Shown here one piece after another: positions 59,587 through 64,000 of a stretch of 64,000 nt of DNA. The position numbers and the translations under genes were made by a program. The notes under the pieces were generated by a model, which saw only the letters and a program-made list of their open reading frames with translations, was not told the DNA's origin and searched no databases. Source of the stretch: Mucilaginibacter auburnensis (GTDB lineage Bacteria; Bacteroidota; Bacteroidia; Sphingobacteriales; Sphingobacteriaceae); contig NZ_PGFJ01000001.1 in NCBI RefSeq assembly GCF_002797815.1, positions 496,001-560,000 of the forward strand, given 5' to 3'. Position 1 is the stretch's first letter. Every line of letters starts with the position of its first letter.

Positions 59587-60150
59587 TTAGTACCCGAAAT
59601 CATGCGATTTAAAGGAAGCGTTGTAAATAACAAGAAAAACAATTAGTAGTACTAAAGCAAATGCTGGATACAGGGCGTAAATATTTTTTAATTTAAATTT
59701 TCTAACGGCCACAAAACCACCAACAATAGCACCTGCAAAAATGCCATATACAGTCCAAATAATATAAGGGTTACCCCTGTAAGTAAAATTAAGGTTGTCG
59801 CCTACAGAGAAGAAGTAAAAAGCTATCGGACCAGTAACTCTGTATAGTATTAACGATGCGATACATACAGCCAGCAACAAATTTTTTGTATTTAACATTT
59901 TTGACACAGAATTGGCTTGTTGGGAAGGCGCCCAGGCCGGACGTGTATTTGTACCGTTATTCATATCAGGTGAAAAAGGGTTGGGCGCTTCCTGTTGTTG
60001 CATCTGGTACAAAGTATATCCGTTATACAGCGCTGTTGCAAGTAAAGCAAATATAAGTGTTGAGAATAAAAAGCCATCCGGCAAAATTGATCGCGCAATT
60101 ACTACCCCAATCAGGCAGCCCGCTATAGTAAGTATTCGGTTAGTCTTCAC
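59587..60150 (-). CDS. Four-helix membrane protein, last gene of the coupled operon (GTG start)
   Basis: A 187-residue protein. The start codon is GTG at 60150 and overlaps the upstream stop (GTGA). Two hydrophobic segments near residues 7-48 are followed by a polar loop with PNPFSPDMNNGTNTRPAWAP, then helices near 90-112, 128-150 and 158-180. No family is recognised. The loop resembles the short linkers of zinc-ribbon-less TM2-like proteins but no ribbon is visible. Its job is presumably tied to the three genes ahead of it. Confidence 0.7.
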   Translation of the reverse strand: MKTNRILTIAGCLIGVVIARSILPDGFLFSTLIFALLATALYNGYTLYQMQQQEAPNPFSPDMNNGTNTRPAWAPSQQANSVSKMLNTKNLLLAVCIASLILYRVTGPIAFYFFSVGDNLNFTYRGNPYIIWTVYGIFAGAIVGGFVAVRKFKLKNIYALYPAFALVLLIVFLVIYNASFKSHDFGY

Positions 60151-61649
60151 AATTTTTCCAATTTTTTAATTAGCCGGAAACTTAATATCAGCCCGCATAA
60201 CATTATTATAAAAACTATAATGTATTTCCAGTAGAAGTCTTCAAAACTGTTATAAATACCTGCGAAAGTTGGGATTTCCGGGTAGAAATCCTGCCTGTCT
60301 GTAATTTTTTCATCGATAGCCCTTATTAACAAAAAGAAAACAGCTCCAAATGCTGCATATTTCGCCAAATAGATGGCATATTCTTTTTTGGGAAAAACAA
60401 CGGTTACGGTGACGGGGATGGTTATTGCCTGATATAAAGTTGCAATACTAATTTCAAATGAATATTGTTTGTCTTTAACAAAGTGCAACGGATTAACCTC
60501 TACCGTAACAGAAGCAACTGTTTTTCCTTCAAAACTATTAAAATCAATCACTGTGTTGCTTAACGTTATGCTTTCGGGCTGTAAACTGTTGTCATTTACG
60601 GTGTTTCTTAAGCTTAGCCTCGCTTTTACGTATCCAATATTGTCGCAGGTCAGGTTAAACACGCTAATAACGGGCCTTGCTCCCTCAATATTAATAAAGT
60701 CAATTTTTTTAACACTTGCGTTTAGGTAAGGCAATGAGAGTGCTGGATCTGCAACATGCTGTAAAGCCTGAATTCTTAGCGCCAACTTCTCATTGTCGGA
60801 GTAATCAGCCAAATTATTGATATATGTAGAAAGCTTTAAATACTCGTCATACCAATCCTGTTTCCCAATCCCGTGTAGCCATATCTGTATGTTTCCGTTG
60901 GTTAGTGATTTATGGAGGGCAGGCCTGAAAGCCGGGTCTTGTTGGCAAAAAACAACCAATTCTTGCGGCGTTTTAAATGTTTGGGTGTTTACATAAAACG
61001 GATAGTTTTTGTTAACGGCGTAAATAAAAGTTAAAAAGTCGTGATAACTATCATGTTGTTTAAGCTTAGCAAAATTTTCCAGGTCGGTTTGTTCCAACCA
61101 AATGTGGATATAACCCTGCAGGAACTCTTTAAGAATTAAGTTATAAAAGGTAACATCATCAAACCCTTTAGTAATTAACGCATCAATGTTTTCTGCGTAA
61201 AATGTTTCTACTCTGTACGGTAAGTTTTTATTTAAATGATAAACAAACTTTAGGTATCGCCTGTCAATGAGTGTTTCGCTATTGAATACCTCAAGTAATT
61301 CCATTGATTTATCAGCGTCCTCTATCTCTCTGATGTCCTTTCTAAAAAAGGCATCGTCTTTCATGTAGATTTCGCTTTTCGACGGATGATTAAAGAAAAC
61401 CAGGCCCATTTGTTCTGTAGTGAAACAACGCTCTCCAAAAATTACGCAATGCGGTCCGGAATTTATAACCTTCGGAACCTGACTATAGGCATTGGGCAAT
61501 ATTTCCATGTTAAAGGCATATTCATCCAATCCGTAAGCACTACAAATGTTTATAAAGTCATGGTAATAGGGGTACGTCTCACTGCTGTTTTGACGCTTAA
61601 TTACCTTTGCAACCTGAATGATCAGATCTTTTTTCTCTTCCGGCGACAT
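60147..61649 (-). CDS. C-terminally anchored membrane protein of the ATPase operon (500 aa)
   Basis: The start at 61649 (MSPEEKKDLIIQVAKVIKRQ) leaves a 7-bp gap to the upstream gene; the longer frame to 61688 overlaps that gene. The first about 300 residues are soluble and mostly helical, with repeated segments of the type RYLKFVYHLNKNLPYRVETF and DFLTFIYAVNKNYPFYVNTQTF, and PHCVIFGERCFTTEQMG. A beta-sandwich-like part follows (FNLTCDNIGYVKARLSLRN, VASVTVEVNPLHFVKDKQY). Two membrane helices are near the C-terminus (about 415-440 and 475-495). No known family. The repeated HLNKNLPY/AVNKNYPF units hint at an internal duplication. Confidence 0.75.
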   Translation of the reverse strand: MSPEEKKDLIIQVAKVIKRQNSSETYPYYHDFINICSAYGLDEYAFNMEILPNAYSQVPKVINSGPHCVIFGERCFTTEQMGLVFFNHPSKSEIYMKDDAFFRKDIREIEDADKSMELLEVFNSETLIDRRYLKFVYHLNKNLPYRVETFYAENIDALITKGFDDVTFYNLILKEFLQGYIHIWLEQTDLENFAKLKQHDSYHDFLTFIYAVNKNYPFYVNTQTFKTPQELVVFCQQDPAFRPALHKSLTNGNIQIWLHGIGKQDWYDEYLKLSTYINNLADYSDNEKLALRIQALQHVADPALSLPYLNASVKKIDFINIEGARPVISVFNLTCDNIGYVKARLSLRNTVNDNSLQPESITLSNTVIDFNSFEGKTVASVTVEVNPLHFVKDKQYSFEISIATLYQAITIPVTVTVVFPKKEYAIYLAKYAAFGAVFFLLIRAIDEKITDRQDFYPEIPTFAGIYNSFEDFYWKYIIVFIIMLCGLILSFRLIKKLEKL

Positions 61650-61656
61650 GTTTTGA

Positions 61657-62898
61657 CTATTTAAACTCAATATCAGCCTTTTCAACAATAATCCAATCTC
61701 CCTCTTCAGACATGGTTAAGGTACCCGGTTTAAGGGTAACAATTTTTCCATTTGATTGCGGGGTACCCTTTACATTGCACGCCGCATCCAGGTATTCAAA
61801 GTTTTGCAGGGCATAGCGTTGAACTTTTTCATCGCCGGATATACTGTATGTGCCGGTAGTACCTGCTATATGTATTTCAAATGCACGCTCACCATTTTGG
61901 GTATCCTTCAATATACTCGGGCTAAAGCCGCCGGTTTCAACATCGCTGTATTTTGCATACATCACTTCAGCGTCCGTTGCGTTGGAGCCAAAATCTCTTT
62001 CGCCGCTTATGGTGGTTGAAGCAATAAGGTTATCAGTATTGTTGGTAGCCGAAGCAGTATTTTTTTTAGGAATATTTTCGAAAATAATTTCAGCAGGTTT
62101 GTTTTCTAACTCCGTTAATTTGTTCCTTACCGAACGTTCATTCTCCCTTATATCAGCTTCTAACCTGTTTAGGTCTTCTGCTAATTTAGTTACTTTTTGG
62201 TGTAGATTTATGTTTTCATTTTTAAGGTGATCAATCTCTTTCAAAAGAGTTTTTTTATCCTGCATGGCAGCATCTGTTTCGTCTGAACTTTTAGTTGACG
62301 ATTTCTTTCTCAAAGCTACAATTGCTACTAATAAACCTATTACGGCAATAGCAACACCAGCTAACGCAAGATTATTGTCGGGAGTCTGCTTTTTTAAATC
62401 CCTTATCTGTTGAGTTATTATTGCAATTGAATCTGATGAACCTGGCTTAATGTTTTGCGCTTGAGGGGTTGGCGACACGGGTGCGTTGCTTTGGGTGGGC
62501 TGCTGTTTTATGCCAGCCAAATTGTCTAACTCGCTTCGGAAGTTTTTATAATCTGTAGCATTGGTATCCAGGTTAGCTATAATTTCCGGAAGGTCTTTTA
62601 TAATTTCGCTTCTAACAGCCTTAACAGCTTTTCTTTCTTTCGTATCCCCCCTGATTATACTCCACGATCTGAATTTACCAAACAGTGTATTAGCCTTTGG
62701 ATAAGCTTTGAGTTTAGTTTCAATAGTAAGGTATGTGCTGTTGTCAGGGATAAAGGGTTTGCCTTCGAAATTCAATTTGCTTGCCGAAAAATTTACGGCT
62801 TTGATTATCATCTCTGATCTGCGCTCGTCAGTAGTTTTTTGGGCCGAACAAAAAGCAGGAAATAAAATGATGCTTAAAAAAAATATTATTTTTCTCAT
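61657..62898 (-). CDS. Membrane-anchored coiled-coil protein of the ATPase operon
   Basis: A 413-residue protein. It has a signal peptide (MRKIIFFLSIILFPAFCSAQ), a soluble domain (about 25-125) and a Pro/Gln linker. A single membrane helix is near 175-195 (LALAGVAIAVIGLLVAIVAL). A coiled coil follows at about 210-270 (KTLLKEIDHLKNENINLHQK, VTKLAEDLNRLEADIRENER), then a C-terminal domain (ERDFGSNATDAEVMYAKYSD to TLTMSEEGDWIIVEKADIEF). The topology would place the C-terminal part in the cytoplasm, next to the ATPase. The start overlaps the upstream stop (ATGA). Family unknown. Confidence 0.75.
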   Translation of the reverse strand: MRKIIFFLSIILFPAFCSAQKTTDERRSEMIIKAVNFSASKLNFEGKPFIPDNSTYLTIETKLKAYPKANTLFGKFRSWSIIRGDTKERKAVKAVRSEIIKDLPEIIANLDTNATDYKNFRSELDNLAGIKQQPTQSNAPVSPTPQAQNIKPGSSDSIAIITQQIRDLKKQTPDNNLALAGVAIAVIGLLVAIVALRKKSSTKSSDETDAAMQDKKTLLKEIDHLKNENINLHQKVTKLAEDLNRLEADIRENERSVRNKLTELENKPAEIIFENIPKKNTASATNNTDNLIASTTISGERDFGSNATDAEVMYAKYSDVETGGFSPSILKDTQNGERAFEIHIAGTTGTYSISGDEKVQRYALQNFEYLDAACNVKGTPQSNGKIVTLKPGTLTMSEEGDWIIVEKADIEFK

Positions 62899-64000
62899 AA
62901 TCCTTTAACTTTTATGGCCTCTGAGGCAATTTGTTTAGATAATTCAATTAGCGATGTTTTGAACGGAAAGAAGAACGGGGAGTCGTCAGCAGCTCCAAAC
63001 TTGTTTTTATCATCAAGTGCTGTTTTAAAACTATTGCGCAAAGGCCCGCTGGCAAGCAGATCTTGAGCCCCTGTGAAGAAAGCTTTATATTTTGTAAGAT
63101 TGTTGATGTTTAATGCCCGTTCAGATCCCCGTACTAAATCGGCATCCCCAAAAAATACATCTAAAAATTCAACAGCATTGTTCATCACGCTGGCGTAGGC
63201 AGGCATACTTTCTTTAAAATCGCCATAGTTGCGCACCATTATGTCTTTATCGTTATCCAATAAGCCATGGTATTCATCTTTAACCGGGAAGATGCGTGGT
63301 TCGTCTGCATCATTTTTGGTGCCGGCTCCAAAAATGTCTTCTTCTTTTTTAAGCAGCGGTTTCGCTCCGTATAGTACAGATCCCTGAGCCGTAATTACTT
63401 TAGGATTTACTGTTGGAGGAATCTCAAATTCAGGGTTTATCGGTAAGCCCGAGAATAAACTTAGAGCCTTAGCTGTGAATGATTTTAGATGATCGCGCGA
63501 ACTAAAGATAATTCCAACGTATTCGCTCCCTTTGCCTGAAAAACTAAGCGTTTTAGGCAGTTTCATAGATTTTGCTTTGCATGATTTGGCTATATAGTAT
63601 AGCAATGCAGAATAATGGAGTAACAACGGAAGTTTAAGTTCACGGCACTCGCTAAAAATATGTTCCAGCTTATAGGGTTCGTAATTGAATAAATAACTAA
63701 CCAGATCTTCCGTACGGATATTCCTGGAGTTTACCAGTGTTTGAATCTCCTCATAGGCATTTTGATTTCGCTTTTGCAGTAGTTTAAGATAAAATACCAA
63801 AAAGCCGTTGTCTGTAGGGTTATAATCATCGGCCAGTCCTCCCCAAAGTTGTTTGCCCGCAAACATTATTGAGTTACAATAGCAAGTAAGTAGTTCTTCC
63901 TCAACAGTAGTGTTGTTTGCTAACTTGCTTATTTCTGAGCCATATTTAACAAGTACTATGTCAGATGTGCCTCCGCCAATATCAATGTTGCAATAAATAT
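62895..64000 (-). CDS. Actin/Hsp70-fold ATPase-like protein, 5' end beyond the right edge
   Basis: The frame is open from the window edge through 63866, so the ATG there is internal. At the edge it reads IDIGGGTSDIVLVKYGS, the phosphate-2/adenosine motif D-x-GGGT-S-D of the actin, Hsp70 and sugar-kinase superfamily. The visible 367 residues continue with SIMFAGKQLWGGLADDY and LSFSGKGSEYVGIIFSS, a G-x-GS/T second motif as in the adenosine site. A variable tail with an Asp/Lys-rich segment follows (KKEEDIFGAGTKNDADEP). The length already exceeds half a usual DnaK. Similar long actin-fold proteins of unknown role exist in bacteria; it may be a chaperone-like or filament-forming ATPase. It is the first visible gene of the coupled operon. 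Confidence 0.8.
   Translation of the reverse strand, partial: IYCNIDIGGGTSDIVLVKYGSEISKLANNTTVEEELLTCYCNSIMFAGKQLWGGLADDYNPTDNGFLVFYLKLLQKRNQNAYEEIQTLVNSRNIRTEDLVSYLFNYEPYKLEHIFSECRELKLPLLLHYSALLYYIAKSCKAKSMKLPKTLSFSGKGSEYVGIIFSSRDHLKSFTAKALSLFSGLPINPEFEIPPTVNPKVITAQGSVLYGAKPLLKKEEDIFGAGTKNDADEPRIFPVKDEYHGLLDNDKDIMVRNYGDFKESMPAYASVMNNAVEFLDVFFGDADLVRGSERALNINNLTKYKAFFTGAQDLLASGPLRNSFKTALDDKNKFGAADDSPFFFPFKTSLIELSKQIASEAIKVKGL

Overview
The window is a stretch of Bacteroidota chromosome. The best fit is a member of the Sphingobacteriaceae close to Mucilaginibacter or Pedobacter; the phylum is firm and the genus is an inference. Signs of the phylum are a SusC/SusD/DUF1735 trio, a secreted protein with a type IX (CHU_C type B) sorting domain, an Ala/Glu-rich tail on ribosomal protein S16, many signal-peptide beta-barrel proteins, and promoters of the form (A/T/C)TTG-N19/20-TAnnTTTG in front of several genes. 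No IS element, CRISPR array or rRNA was seen. There is one tRNA gene.

Layout. 1-1982: a leftward, translationally coupled cassette of small membrane proteins behind a promoter that overlaps a palindrome. 2002-8274: housekeeping genes (rimM, rpsP, tag, oxyR, a DoxX protein, polA). 8467-12867: a zinc peptidase, a lipoprotein amidase, a PH-domain protein and a DUF4153 membrane protein. 13020-16869: pdhB, then a 526-bp spacer with a short-inverted-repeat element, a minus-strand terminator and a CRP-like site, then feoAB. 16875-24299: a peptidoglycan transglycosylase, a BLUF photosensor, an operon of mtfA, an esterase and a SprT-like gene, a single-domain response regulator and a secreted beta-propeller. 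24308-34256: a TPR gene with a giant T9SS cargo gene, a beta-lactamase-fold lipoprotein, ybaB, an MBL-fold hydrolase, an OmpA lipoprotein, and a probable metal-linked pair (HYC_CC_PP protein and a His-rich outer-membrane protein). 34350-46721: ettA, a convergent receiver/histidine-kinase pair, a secreted PPC protein, an M14 peptidase, a TonB-type barrel, and a PadR/PspC envelope-stress operon. 46908-57713: SusC/SusD/DUF1735, surface proteins, an LD-carboxypeptidase and metG.

Two accessory regions stand out. First, the 3' end of tRNA-Arg(CCU) at 57833-57904 is repeated exactly (21 bp) 1600 bp downstream. Between the copies lie the tip of an Rhs protein carrying a lipase-like C-terminal domain, a tiny two-helix membrane ORF and a decayed XRE regulator. 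No integrase remains, so this looks like the remnant of a tRNA-targeted island carrying an orphan toxin module. Second, the right end (59587-64000 and beyond) is a leftward operon of four tightly coupled genes. It has an actin/Hsp70-fold ATPase-like protein (cut by the window edge), a secreted or membrane-anchored coiled-coil protein, a C-terminally anchored membrane protein and a small four-helix membrane protein. I do not recognise this set as a named system, and it is the best candidate here for something undescribed.
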